From Ceratorhiza oryzae-sativae (taxonomy: Eukaryota; Basidiomycota; Agaricomycetes; Cantharellales; Ceratobasidiaceae): 64,000 nucleotides of DNA. The translations under genes and the position numbers were made by a program. The DNA lies in assembly GCA_030998015.1 (NCBI GenBank), contig JARWMV010000232.1, positions 1,116,001 to 1,180,000 on the forward strand, in the 5' to 3' direction. The notes beneath the pieces were generated by a model. It was given only the letters and a program-made list of their open reading frames with translations. It made no database searches and was not told the origin of the DNA. Position 1 is the stretch's first letter; the number at the start of each line of letters is the position of its first letter. Shown piece after piece: positions 15,001-26,756 of this stretch.

Positions 15001-18000
15001 AAATCAGGTGTTTGAACGAAATCGGCAGGCGCGTCTCAGCATGAAGCCATCGGTCGGAAACTAGCGAGACATAGTAGTTGGGGGGCACGGGTTCAAACAT
15101 AGGGATCGTAAGGGTCACTGTATGCTCGGCCTGGGCGTATCGTTGCCTGAGTACGAACTGATCGTGGAACAAGATAATTTCGCCGTCGACATCTTCCACA
15201 ATGATCCAGAAGGCCTGGGAGGTTCCATGCGCCCGCTCATCCCACTGGAAATCTGGCGTGATCGTAAGATCGATGCGGAGCAGAGAGCGCGTTATGGGCT
15301 GAACGTGGGCCTGAAGACTAAGGAACGCTCAGTCAGGCGAACAAACAACGCGCTGATCCGAACCACCTACTCGAGCTTGGGGAAGCTATGAACCAACCGG
15401 TGGACCAGCTTGCCGGCGGCTTGGATACCAATCAATTCCCCGATCTCGGGCGGCGTCTGCCACGTCAAAGGTAAGCATGAATTCCGAATCAAACCCAGGG
15501 TAACTCACCAGATCGAAATAGCGATACCATGGCTGTTGATTAGACGTGCATCATCAATACGCCATGTGTGCCATCAACGATCAATTATACTCACGAACTG
15601 CTTGCCTTCGGCCTTTCGAATGACGTCCGCAGGTACTTTGTCAAACTGCCGAAGGGGGGTCATGGATGACCACCTGCACAACACCTTTAGTCAGACGACC
15701 CCCCGGCATACCCCATATGGCTTAACTCACATGCGGCGCTCAACCATTTTGCACATATCTAGCGCGGCCCTTGCGGGAACAGCCCAACCCCGTTTCAGGC
15801 ATATCTCAAACATCGCACGCAGAATCCTGTATTCAAGAATTGATGGTATCAACGTTAATCACATGGGGTTTGCATTGAGGACGTACCTGCCCGCCGATTG
15901 GGTAACATATACCATATCCGCCACGAGCGCGAATCCATCAAGCTTCATCTGTGAAATGTAGGCTTGCAGCAGAACGTTGATCTTTGCGGGCGGCTCGTCC
16001 ACGCCTTCTTTGACCGGAATGGGGACACGTTCCAGGAGCTTCGCTAACTCTAGCTTCTCTTCTTGACGAACCTGATGATTTGTTTAGCCGCGCTGATGAT
16101 GCCAAAATGACGAAGCACCTACCGGAATCAACTTAAACTCGTTAGATAACGCAAACACACGGAACAACTCGATAGTCGACATATTTGGCTTGAGGTGCTG
16201 GTTGTAAACCGACATCGAGTTGTAGGTCACATAATAATGCGACGCAATACGTCCAAGCTCGGTCGTCGCGAAAGCGCCACTCTTGCGGTCGTATTTCAGG
16301 AGGTTACATTTTTCAAGCATCACCGCCGCCGTGTGCACAATATCGGCCCGCTTCTGGATCAAATGTGGGTCGTCTTCCGAATAATCGACACCGATACCAT
16401 AGAGAACGGGACTCTGGAGCATTCGCACGTATCTACACCCGGATTATTAATTTCAGTCGTGGGAAATCAGAAAGCTACTCACAAGTAGGTGTAGCCCAGC
16501 CACTGGATTGCCTCGTCGCGGTTCCGCACATTGCCCAGTACAATTTCGGCATTCAGATTGTCTGCCAGCTTGGCCACAAATTGCGATTCGATCGGGAGCT
16601 GTTCATTGAGAAGACTGAGGTAATATTGCAGTTCGCTGTGGTTGGTGATGATGATACCCTCGCCAAAAGTATCGAATTGTGGTCGTCCAGCGCGACCGAG
16701 CATTTGCAACATATCTTGAGACGAGAGCTCCGTCCAGCGACCCTTTTCTGGGTTGTAGATCTGAGTGCCCTTGATAATTACCGTGTGCGCGGGAAGGTTG
16801 ACTCCCCAGGCAAGCGTTGCTGTACATACAAGGACCTGGAGATGGCCGTCATTGAACAAGTCCTCGACAAGAGTACGGTCCTCGCGTGACATTCCAGCAT
16901 GATGAATGCCGAATCCGAATGGCAGCAAGTCGATGAGATTGCGGTCCTTGACACTTTCTACTTCGGTTTGAAGAATCTCTCGGCTTGCCGACTCGGGCTT
17001 GACAAACTGTGTGATCGTTTCCTTTTCTAAGGCCATATCGCGGATGAACTTGGCGGTTTTGGCAGTCTCCTTGCGTGAATGGACAAAGACAAGCACCTGA
17101 TTTTTGCCGGCGTGATCGAGGACCTTTTCGTAGCAGACTTCGTTCATGACCTGATAACGTTTGATCGCTTTCTTCTCCGTAACACCGATAAACTCCTGGC
17201 GCAAACCGCAGGGCCGATATGATGCATCAAAGTAGAATAAGCCCTTCTTCTCGTCAACGCGCAAAAACTTGGCGACGTCTTTGTAGTTAGGCAGCGTTGC
17301 TGACAATCCTACGAGGCGCACATACTCGCCATTTTGTTCCATGCGTCGAATCGTGCGAGCAATAATGCTCTCGAGAACAGGACCACGGTCGTCGTGGAGA
17401 AGATGGATTTCGTCGATGATGATAAGGCGAACAAGATTCGTGTAGCTAGTATCGGTGGATTTCCGAGTGATGACATCCCACTTTTCGGGCGTCGTCACAA
17501 TGATTTGGGTCTCAGAAATTTGCTGTTTGGTGAGTTGCGAGTCACCAGTCAGTTCTCCGACCTTGACGCCATAGGGTTGAAGCCGCTTCGAGAAACTGCC
17601 GACCATCTCCTGGACCAGGGCCTTCATTGGAGCAATATAGACAATTTTGAACGAATCGAGATCGAAGGTGCCAGTCTCCTCGTCCCGGGATTTTAAGAGC
17701 TCGTTTAGAATAGTAAGCATAGCAACATTAGTCTACATTCCGCAAGTTAGTTTGAGGGTTGTGAAATAACTGATTAAACGTACTTTTCCCGCACCAGTAG
17801 GAGCACAAAGCAGAATGGGATCGTCTTGTCCAAAAGCAACAGGGTAGAGTTTACTTTGGATTCGATTGAGGGTAGGCATGCCAGGGAACGCATCATGTGC
17901 CCACGCAGGCAGACGCGCAATCTCAACCAGCTCGCCGGGTACGACGGGACGCGGTTTAGGCTCAGGAATATGGATCTCCTCGTAGCCTTTCTTGGTACGC

Positions 18001-19405
18001 TTGAAGGACCCGTCTGGAAGCTTCACCTTTTTGTTCGAGTTGAGGTGGCCACCTTGGCTAAATGCCATTCCTTCCAAGTCGACCGTCTTGCGAGGCTGAG
18101 TAGTTGATCCAGGAGCAAGCGTCGCGGTTGTGGGGACGTTTTTCGAGAGTTTGGGGTCTACGTCCATTGCATCCCCTCCAGCCCGGGTCGTTCGACCGCC
18201 AGCCAGCGCTTTGAGAATCCAACCAACGTTTTTCTCGCGCATTGCAACCTCCACGTTGGCCCTCTCGTTGTCGTCGCTACGAGCGAGCTTCGTGCACCAG
18301 ACGATTACATCCCGGTTCTTGGTCAAAATGTTGACCACGCTGAACATATCGTTACGATAGTCGAAAAGCTCCATCAGCTCGTTTTCGCAGTCTCGGAGAC
18401 TCGAGTCGGCAGACATAATTTGGAGTGCAGCAGTCGTCTTGTCAGTTGCGGCAACAGCGTCGGTGTATGTGGCCGAGAGCAAGCGTTGTAGCCAAAAGCC
18501 GTCGATGTCATGGGGGGACACTTTGTCACCAGAGCTCGTGGAAGATTCCGTCCGCTTTCCATCCCCAAGCACCATAGCTTCGTCATCGCCAGCAGCGCCT
18601 TCCACGACGCCATCTGCCTCTGCGTCTTCGCTGCATCCTCGTCGTCCGACTCGTCCCTAATTTCATAGCCTCCATCTTCGTCTTCGTCTTCCTCCTCCTC
18701 TTCCTCGAAGACGACAGCAACGCCAACCTCTTCGTCGATTTCAGCATCCTTCCGTTCCATATCCGGGTCCGCCATGGTCTCGTCGTCCGCAGAGTAGTCG
18801 GTAATCTTTTTCGACAAGCTAACGAGTTGGGCGAAGGTCTCATTCGAGACCGCCCCGGTGACAGTCTCAATCAGTTTTTTCTTGTCAAAGTCCTTCATTG
18901 TATCGGTTTTGAGCGTTTCGAGTACGGTATCGGCGGCACTTCGTACAATATCCTGAGCTTGGTCACCGAGTGCATGGTGCACGATAGAGAGAATCATCTC
19001 GTAGACCTCCCTGGTTTCCGCTGTTCGAGGCCGGTATGTCAGGCCCTCGACGTCCTGGGTCGCTTCGATGATGTCCGCATAAGCGAAACCAGAGGCCGCG
19101 CCAGCCTTGCGTTTTGCTGCTTTCTCCGCACCGTCTTGCACGGCCGCCTTCTTTTTCTTCTTCTCAAGGTCTTTCGGGGCCTCCCGCTGAACCCGCGATC
19201 CCATCTGCTTGGGGTCAATCCTTCCGACGAGAGATTCTGGCGCGCCGTCGGGCTCGCGGTCGCGGCGTGGAAGCACGGAACGGTCTGGCAGAACAATGAG
19301 CCACAAGCAAAATACCAGTTCAGTTTACTTGCCTGCTGTTAATACAAGCGAAGATATCGCCCCATAATTGTACCCGCTTAGATCACGTTTTTGGCCAGAA
19401 GCCAT
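12008..19405 (-). CDS. BRR2: BRR2, U5 snRNP Ski2-like helicase
   Basis: Brr2 unwinds U4/U6 snRNA during spliceosome activation. The ATG at 19405 opens [20 protein letters not shown], the conserved N-terminus. An acidic linker ([13 protein letters not shown]) and a PWI-like region precede helicase cassette 1: Walker A CAPTGAGK at 17784-17807, DEIH at 17403-17414, motif [11 protein letters not shown], and [14 protein letters not shown] and [12 protein letters not shown]. Its Sec63 unit follows (about 15.4-16.5 kb). Cassette 2 has Walker [10 protein letters not shown] near 14801-14827, DEVH at 14441-14452, but motif III reads GVSLA rather than SAT, the expected weakening of the C-terminal cassette. 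The second Sec63 unit (about 12.0-13.2 kb) ends [18 protein letters not shown] and an acidic tail, stop at 12008. About 2,150 residues, many introns. The 5' end of the gene faces an empty 0.4 kb. Confidence 0.93.
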
Positions 19406-19800
19406 GGTGAGAGACTATATGACAAGAGAAACCAAGCGTGTGTATGTTGAAAGCTCGCAATGTATTTCTGCCACCAGAATGCCGCGTCCTGGCGGGTTTC
19501 GCAGTTAGAATTAATGCCTAACTGACTTTTTCGGATTGCCTCTGTCGTAATGTACAGTTCGTACAGGGGATAGCGGTGATGGTGGTTGGCGATCAGACCC
19601 GACGGTATGCGGGAGCTGGGGCAGTAAACACGCGATCGAGTGGCCTGTGTGGAGCTCTTTGCACATTGATGGCGCTTATTGAGGTATTTGTGGTTTGCTC
19701 AGTTTGCGCTTAGAATAAGTCATGGAAACTTGGCAGTACAAATTTTGGCGAGCCATTCTACAGCTGTCGCCCCGCTACATTAAACGAAAGCGGCCATCAA
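19406..19800. other. intergenic, no gene seen
   Basis: This stretch lies between the BRR2 start and the stop of the downstream dehydrogenase. It holds presumed BRR2 promoter sequence and no open frame with coding character. Confidence 0.6.
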
Positions 19801-21074
19801 TTAAATCTTAGCCTTTGGAGCCGCCCGCAGCTGCACTAAACCTCCACCATCAATCGCAATTGTCGCGCCAGTCACAAATGCTCCTGCACGAGATGCCAAA
19901 AACAAAACAGCCCCGGCGACATCCTCAGGCGTGCCGATGCGCGCAAGAGGGGTAGAACTAATAATTGTATCTCCTTGTGTGCGTAAAGTCTCCGCCATCA
20001 CTATGGCTTTGGATTAATTTTGCGGCTTTAGACCGGATCGATCTGCTTACTTTTAGATTCAAATGGGCCACAAGCAAGCGTGTTGCTAGTGATTCCCTCG
20101 CCTCCTAGCCTTCCCGCCAAGTGTCTGCTAAGGTGCGCAACGGCAGCCTATGTGGGACCCTTGTTGTAAATAAAGCCGGCCGATACTATTAGGTCCACTC
20201 ACCTTGCTTGCACTATATGCGTACGTCTCTCCTCGAGGAACGCGCTCACCATCCACCGAGCCGATCTATCAGAAAATATATTTCGTGATACATACCATCG
20301 GGTGCAAAATCTCACACACATTGATAATCCGAGCTGGGTCATTCCACGACTGGCTGGTTCGGCCGCCTTGCTTGGCCGCCTCTCGAAGAAGGGGTAACAG
20401 TGCTTGAGTTAAAGTGAACACGCGTTGCACGTTCAATGTTAAAAGCTTGCTGAATGCAGCGTCCTACAGATAGACAGGAAAAAAGTCACTACTGCACAAA
20501 ACACCTTTAATACGCGAGCCCTTACCGGGTACAAATCAATGCCGTCGCCCCATGCCGCTCCAGCATTGTTGACAAGTATGTGCACAGCTATACACATTCA
20601 GCCAATGATTCAGAGCGCGATTAGACCAAATCCACCTTTTTCCCTCTTCGATATTTCCTCAACGAGTTCTTTGACCGCCTCGGATTTTTGCATGTCAGCG
20701 GGTATACTGATACAGATACCCGGTCCCATTTGAGTAAGCTCCCTTGCCGTCTTACTACATTCATCCTTATTCCTTGCAGTTATGTAAACCTGATGCGTTA
20801 GTCTCAGTGGTCAGCTCGAATAAAAGAGCCTGCTTGTCAGCGGTTGCTACGAACCTTGACTCCATTCTGTACAAGCCCTGTCGCAATCTTACTCGTGGAA
20901 TTGATAAAAGTTTAGGGTTCTTTTCTAGACGTTACGCACCATTTTTCCTATTCCTCGTGAACCGCCCGTCACAAGTGCCACCTGAACGACCACGTAAGAC
21001 CAGATCTTGTATCATATGGATTCCGCGCTCACTTTTCCCTTCACGTTAAAAATCTTGTCCACAGCCAAGGACAT
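19801..21074 (-). CDS. short-chain dehydrogenase/reductase (RhlG-like)
   Basis: A classical SDR of about 300 residues, probably cytosolic and NADP-linked, substrate unknown. From the ATG at 21074, MSLAVDKIFNVKGK splices to VALVTGGSRGIGK (the TGxxxGIG dinucleotide site). Later exons give ATGLVQNGVK, VYITARNKDE, ICISIPADMQKSEAV, then LVNNAGAAWGDGIDLYP with the NNAG motif, DAAFSKLLTLNVQRVFTLTQ, IGSVDGERVPRGETYAYSAS with the catalytic Ser and Y-S-A-S-K, and GGEGITSNTLACGPFES. The last exon reads STPLARIGTPEDVAGAVLFL and FVTGATIAIDGGG and stops at 19801. Every SDR motif is present and all splices are in frame, so the gene appears intact. The long form resembles fungal proteins annotated as rhamnolipid-type 3-oxoacyl-ACP reductases; that name is by resemblance only. 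Confidence 0.85.
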
Positions 21075-22534
21075 AGTGCAAGTTTACTGTTGTGATGTAG
21101 CCTCAAGAGGTTGGCCTAGTTCAATTCAACGGGGCGGCTTCGGAACAATGTGATAACCGACCGAATTTCACATCCATCTGGACTAGGAATTTGTTTACCT
21201 TGCTAGTGAGCTCTTTTGGTTGCCTTTCGTTCTACTCCAAGCTCTTCGCGTTTTATCATCATCATCTTCTCTAATAATTTTGATACTAATTCTATTGAAT
21301 TTTTGCGATGTGAAAGTACCGCACCAGATATCCTTGGTGTTCATTTTTTGACGTGGCTCCCTTGCTTCAACCGGCACATCTAGTACTAATTAGATCGACA
21401 TATAGGCAGATGATCTACTCTCGTTAGCCAACACTTGTCATACCTAATCTGCTGAAGAATGAATGCCATTGTCACTTGCAGTTGAATATAAAAGACATCA
21501 AACAGATGGTTGTGTTGTTGAAGCGCAATGGAACGCATACAGTTATACAAATGAAATATCTCAACCAAACAGACTGCCTGAGAGAGGCGCTACACACACC
21601 CTATCTACACAAACTAAAAACACACTTAAATAGTATGTGGAGTGAATTTCATTCTGCTCGTTAGCTCGGCATTGCAACGTGAAATGGGGAAATAAAGTAA
21701 GTGGTTAATGGACCGTATCGAATGAATCGCCATGGAAAACAGCGCTTGTCTTTCCTGTTTCAGAATATCGGATCGAGATGTTCACATCGCGACCCTTGGC
21801 TAGATGAGCCACCCAATGCTTGGTACTCGGGCAGGGTCAGGGCCACCTCCAGCCGGGCTATACGTCCGAAAGTAAGAGATTAGGCGACAAAAATCCTGGA
21901 ACTTTCAGTGGGCGTGGACGCCAACGTGGGAAGGCACACCTCACCGACTCAGACACGGCTTTAGAATTCTAGACCAGAAGTGTATAAAGGGAAAGGGTAA
22001 TGAATACATTCCAGTACTGTGACAATGGTAAGCGGGCTATCAAGATTTATGCCCAGCGTCTGATAGCATCGCGTCGCGGATCTGTGGGGCGTCCACGCAA
22101 GCTTCGCCTCCATCCCGCTTCAGGTATGTCTGACACGAGATTTGGCTCCATGTTGATATTTCACACGTATGTATGAGCTTAACGGTCTAGTGTACGGTTA
22201 AAAGGCCCGCACCCTGTCTTGCAGCACCTTGCCTAGAAGGGGATGCTAGTTGTGAAGAGGATGCTTGGATCTCTTATGGTTTGGCGGATCTTTATTCAAA
22301 ACATCCCGTAGATCTCCCGTTGATAAAAAAAAAAACAGAGAGGTATTACCGCCCAATCGTATGCCATAGCTTTATTCGGGCCGGGTAAAATATGAGGCAG
22401 ACTAGTGAAATGGTGTTACAGCGGATTGGGATCCTGTTTCACCCTTTCTTCGCGCGCATAGATACCATTTCTGTTGCAGAATACAAGTATAGCAAACAAC
22501 CACCGTCAGTTTGACCCGGCCAGCCCCAGTCACA
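21075..22534. other. gene-poor AT-richer stretch
   Basis: No supportable gene on either strand. The open frames are short (60 residues or so), have no motifs and do not join. It contains the presumed dehydrogenase promoter (21075-21200) and A-rich runs such as that near 22326-22336. Confidence 0.55.
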
Positions 22535-22735
22535 GACCATTAATACTCAACTTATGATGCTTGCCCCAAGAGGCCAATGTGCGGGCTCTATGCATAATCG
22601 CGTGATATCTCGTTTGCTCAAACTCTTCGCCGCGTCCGATTCGTTCCACCAAGCTCTTTTCTTCCATAATAATCCATAGCCATTGACCAGCACCTGCGCG
22701 GCCGACTTGAAATGAATGGAAACGAGCCTATATTA
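22535..22735 (-). other. orphan exon-like open segment
   Basis: A segment preceded by an AG acceptor (near 22735) and closed by TGA at about 22535 reads as ordinary protein (for example GAGQWLWIIMEEKSLVERIG and RTLASWGKHHKLSINGL). A second exon-like piece lies upstream on the same strand near 22840-22930 (DTAVGYPESYIKVGGGGYRD), but in-frame stops lie directly beside it and I could not join the two. I do not recognise the family. It may be the 3' end of a small gene or the remnant of one. Confidence 0.25.
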
Positions 22736-23478
22736 TGAGATAGTGCTGTCTAATAACCGTATGTAAGGCTAGATAGATTTAGCATCTAAGCTCAGCTGCC
22801 AGGCAACCTATTGTCAGAATGATTCAGCCCACTTGATAAATGTCCGTATATCTCGGTAACCCCCACCCCCGACCTTGATGTACGATTCAGGATAACCGAC
22901 CGCTGTATCTCATAAACCGACTACGGAGACGTCGCATTCTTGTTAGTACAATTCATTTGGTGTTTTGTCTCCACCCACGCTGGAATCGAAGTGTCATCAT
23001 TGTATGCCTGAGGTACACATCAGTGAACAAACCCTCTGTCTATCCTTGAATGAAAACGCTCAACCCTTCTTAGCCCACCCTCCTCCGACAATAATTTCTT
23101 TTGAACAGAGCAGACTGGTGGACACGCTGTCACCCAAAGACAGTTGGGATCAACTTGGAATTCCGCCTTTCGCGTTGTGTACTGGTTTTTGCTCCGTATC
23201 GTTTGAAGCCCTCGGAGCGAACTGGGAGGACCGACCATTTACACCATGATGACTCGTAAGTACCGCCATTTCCCCCTAGCCACGGCAATCTGCTCTTGAT
23301 GCTCGTAAACGTTGGTGGTATACACGGCTAGCGCACAGTGAGTAGAGGATTAAGCCAGGGTTGAAAATGAACAACAGATAGGCTCAATGCCGATTCTTAT
23401 GTGTTGGGTCGCTGCTGTCGTTAGGACCCACGTTTTCTCGACACAACATATCATTATATTGGTGAGGAAAACGAAAAA
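22736..23478. other. no supportable gene
   Basis: A plus-strand frame at 22965-23249 is open for 94 codons but has no recognisable motif and no visible partner exons. Otherwise nothing is seen. Confidence 0.45.
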
Positions 23479-26230
23479 CTACAGGAAAGTCTGTGCTTGA
23501 ATATTATAGATATTTGCATAACTGCCTTCCTTTGCTAACAACTCTTGATGATTCCCGTGCTCGATTATACACCATTCTTTCATGTACAAAATTGTCGCCA
23601 TTTTCAGCATACCATCTGATAGATACGAAAGAGTCATACTTAGATCAGCGTGCTTCGTGCGGTATCCAAAACGGCTGCACTGTTGTAAGTCTGGTGTACT
23701 CCAACGAAACTATTGGTGCCTACTGTGTCACGAAAATCACAGTCCTTCTGGCCCTCAAATCGCGCAGCCGCTCAAAGAGGTCTGATAATGTGTTCGACAG
23801 AAAGCCGAGTTGAGCACGCACCTTGTTCAGCCTTAGGATCGAGGCTCGCGCTCGGCTCGTCGTAACACAATCATCTTACATCCCTTGAATTCTTCATGAA
23901 TGTCCTAGATAACTTTTGACACAAATTTAGCTGATAGAAAACCGAACTTTGTTTTGAAGGATTTACTGAGAGGCGCTGCCGTTCCCCTCCACTGAGCTCA
24001 ATCGGGGTTTGAGTATTTATAAATAAACCGAATGGGCCCTCGGCATCGTTGCCCAAAGGAGAAAGCGAATACCCCGCGTTTTGAGGCTGGAGGTTGTGTG
24101 GAACTTTGCTGGAAGCCGCTGTATTACGCTATATGCACCACCGAGAGTGGCTGCCTGTTCAACCTCCTCGTTTGTATTTTTTTTGTATCTAGTTTATTCT
24201 GTCCGCTCAGCCCGTGGCTATGTAAGACAGTTACAGCAGTTTGTGGTATAGGAGACCGCTTTCTACTCCGCCCCATGGTCGGCCCCTGATCGTTTGGATT
24301 GTACGTATTGGGATGACCTAGTAGTATAGTACAAATAACCGGGGGGCATTGCCGTCAGAGGAAGGTGCTTGTAGTCTTGATACATGACGTTTGTTGCGGA
24401 TCGCAAACCGTATAAAGTAAAATCACGCATGGATCGCCCGTCAATTAGAATATCCCCAGCACTTGCATCGTACAGCCGAGCGAGTAACTGTCTGGTGATA
24501 CTTTTCCCCACAGCCTGTTGAGCGTACGTTTGCATGCGGCGCAACCGCAATCATTCAGAGTGGAGATAAGTGAAAAAAACGGACCTAGGCTTGTACTCAG
24601 TATCAAATCACACGCGTGAGGGTTTAAACGACGCACTTGAATTCTATAACCGTCCCAGGGTTGTCTGCCAAATGGTCCTCCGGATAACAGCTGCTACCAT
24701 CGGCCATGCTGGGATTCGTGTCCAAAACATCGTATAGCCCCCTAACATCGTTAAGTAGTCTCGAAAACATACTCAAGCTGTGGAGGGAGTGGAGCAGGAA
24801 TGTTCGATCGCGGCGGATGCTTGCTGTATGAGAAAAAGCGAGGACAAATTCTATCCATGGACTGAAACCATGCTACGGTACGCAAACAGGATTTATTTAC
24901 GATAAATTGGTGGTCAACATCGTGAACGCGTTGAAAGATAGACTGACGAGGGGTAGAGGTTGAAATATGGATGATTGATCCTCAGCACCAAACGTGTCGT
25001 GCCTCCAAAGCTGAGCCTCTGGTTTCTCTCCGGATGCACCCCCCAACTCTTTCATCTCTCTTTCGTATTCTACCAGTGGCTGCTGCTTTAGCTGAGGAGA
25101 TTCTGATAAAAACTAAAGCGTACCAGTACGAACACAGGGTCCTAAATTGTTACCCAGGACCGCTTTTTTTGTAGGAGTTGACCATCCCTAGCTCAAACAA
25201 TGGATTCATGCGTAGCCAGCTCTTGTCTGTTATCATGGCATAGGATTCTGCAAACTCGATGTGTAAGTGACCGGTTGTCGTCTGGGGATTTAGCCGCGAT
25301 TTACCTTGCATCCCAAGTACGATTGCAGTTTGAAGCTGGAAAGTAGCGGCTGAGCTACACACGTTAGTAGGAGCAGCGGGACGTCCAAGTGCAATCCAAA
25401 GGTGCTAGACAAGACCGATGCCCACCCAACGGCCCCTGCAGCAATTGACACAATCGTGACAATTCCTTCAACGGGGCACCAAGAATGCTCTGAGAATTCT
25501 ACGGCCTTTTGGACTTGGGCGCTCACAGCGGGGTTATTAGCCGTTGCCATATCAAGCTGGGTTTGTACTACAGAGAGATTGATTCGCATTGAATAGTGCA
25601 TGAACATATATCATCACGAACCTACTGGTATGCGTTTCTTGAGATGCAGTGTGAGGCGTTGTTGCAGTATTGGTTCGGTGTGATTCCTGCAATACAACCG
25701 ACTCCATCAGCGGCGCGAGAGATTCAACAGTAGCCACTGACTTGATTTTCCTGGCTACCTACCCAAAGATTACCGGAAGCAGATACGATAGTGCCGCGAG
25801 CATAAAGTCTTCAAGAGATGTCGTCTGCTGTTTCAAGAGCGCAGTTTGGACCTGTTTCAAACATGCTTAGACACGGGTTGGCTCGAGACAAAATGTATCC
25901 ACCATATCCGAAAGGCGTGTATTGTTGTTGAGCTGAAGCGCCGGTACTAAATTTGAGGAGGCCGAAGCTCCAAAATACACGGCGAACATGGTAGGGTTGA
26001 CCGATATGGCTTCGGAGATGAGCCTCCAGACGAGGGCCGGTATTTGCAACGAATCGAGCCTTTGCTGCAGTCCCAAGACTCGAGCTAGCATTTTTACGTA
26101 GTGAGGTTTGAAGGGGCGGGGCGAAATACATTGTCCATATGCCCACTTTCTTCTCCTGAAGTGGTGGTGGCATACTTTTGGTGACATCTTGACCAGCGTG
26201 AGTTGCTGTATTTTCGAGACCACCTGACAT
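23479..26230 (-). pseudogene. decayed ABC transporter (half-transporter type)
   Basis: Pieces of an ABC exporter occur in the right order on the minus strand. The N-terminus is near 26230 (EKKVGIWTMYFAPPLQ). Transmembrane segments follow (AISVNPTMFAVYFG near 25980, and a long hydrophobic exon near 25300-25480). The nucleotide-binding domain has LLARLYDASAGDILIDGRSM near 24430-24490, QDYKHLPLT, the signature IELSGGERQRLSV near 23970-24000, Walker B LCYDEPSASLDPKAEQ near 23820-23865, and a C-terminus IEHGNHQELLAKEGSYANIY ending at 23479. Signs of decay: an in-frame TGA at 23871-23873 directly before Walker B, a Walker A reading AQQAVGKS without the usual glycines, and a frame change near 26040-26100 between the first two blocks. 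Unrecognised introns could explain the frame change but not easily the others. Confidence 0.62.
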
Positions 26231-26756
26231 CTCAGTAGATCAATAGGGGACGTGAGGGTCAATACATGCAAGCCCAGAGTCAGTGGGCGCTTTAGATATA
26301 AAGGGCGAGTTGATGCAAGACCCATCTGCTATCAAAATCATGGATAACGCTGCTCCCACGTCGTTCGCAGCGTGCAGTCTAGCAGGCTGCTGCGGCAGTT
26401 CCTGAAACTATGTCCCATGCGTCTTTGAGCTGCGACAGAAATTCACTGATATCACACGCGATACAACATGATCCCGGTCCGAGTCTGCGTCGCGTATGGT
26501 GATAGGCGATGGGGCAACTATGGCTGGGTGGTGTTTGGACTTGAGTGTCTCCAAGAACAGCTTGTGCTTCTGGCAAATGTTGGTCTTTGTTTACGTGTTA
26601 TACAGGACCTAGCTTTCATCCACCGTCAGCAGTGTCAAGGCAAGTCTTGAATTATTACCATTCGAACCCTAACAATTACCGTCATTGCAAGCACACAGGC
26701 GCCCTCATTGGAAGTATTCATCATACGATCGGTCTGAAGTCTAGAGTCCCGCAAAA
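26231..26756. other. intergenic, no gene seen
   Basis: This lies between the 5' end of the ABC relic and the next plus-strand start codon. Open frames are short and without motifs. It probably holds the promoter of the thioredoxin-fold gene. Confidence 0.5.

Noticed and set aside
22965..23249. Plus-strand frame of 94 codons
   Set aside because: No motif, no exon partners, and plausible proteins are not produced by joining neighbours; left as unassigned.
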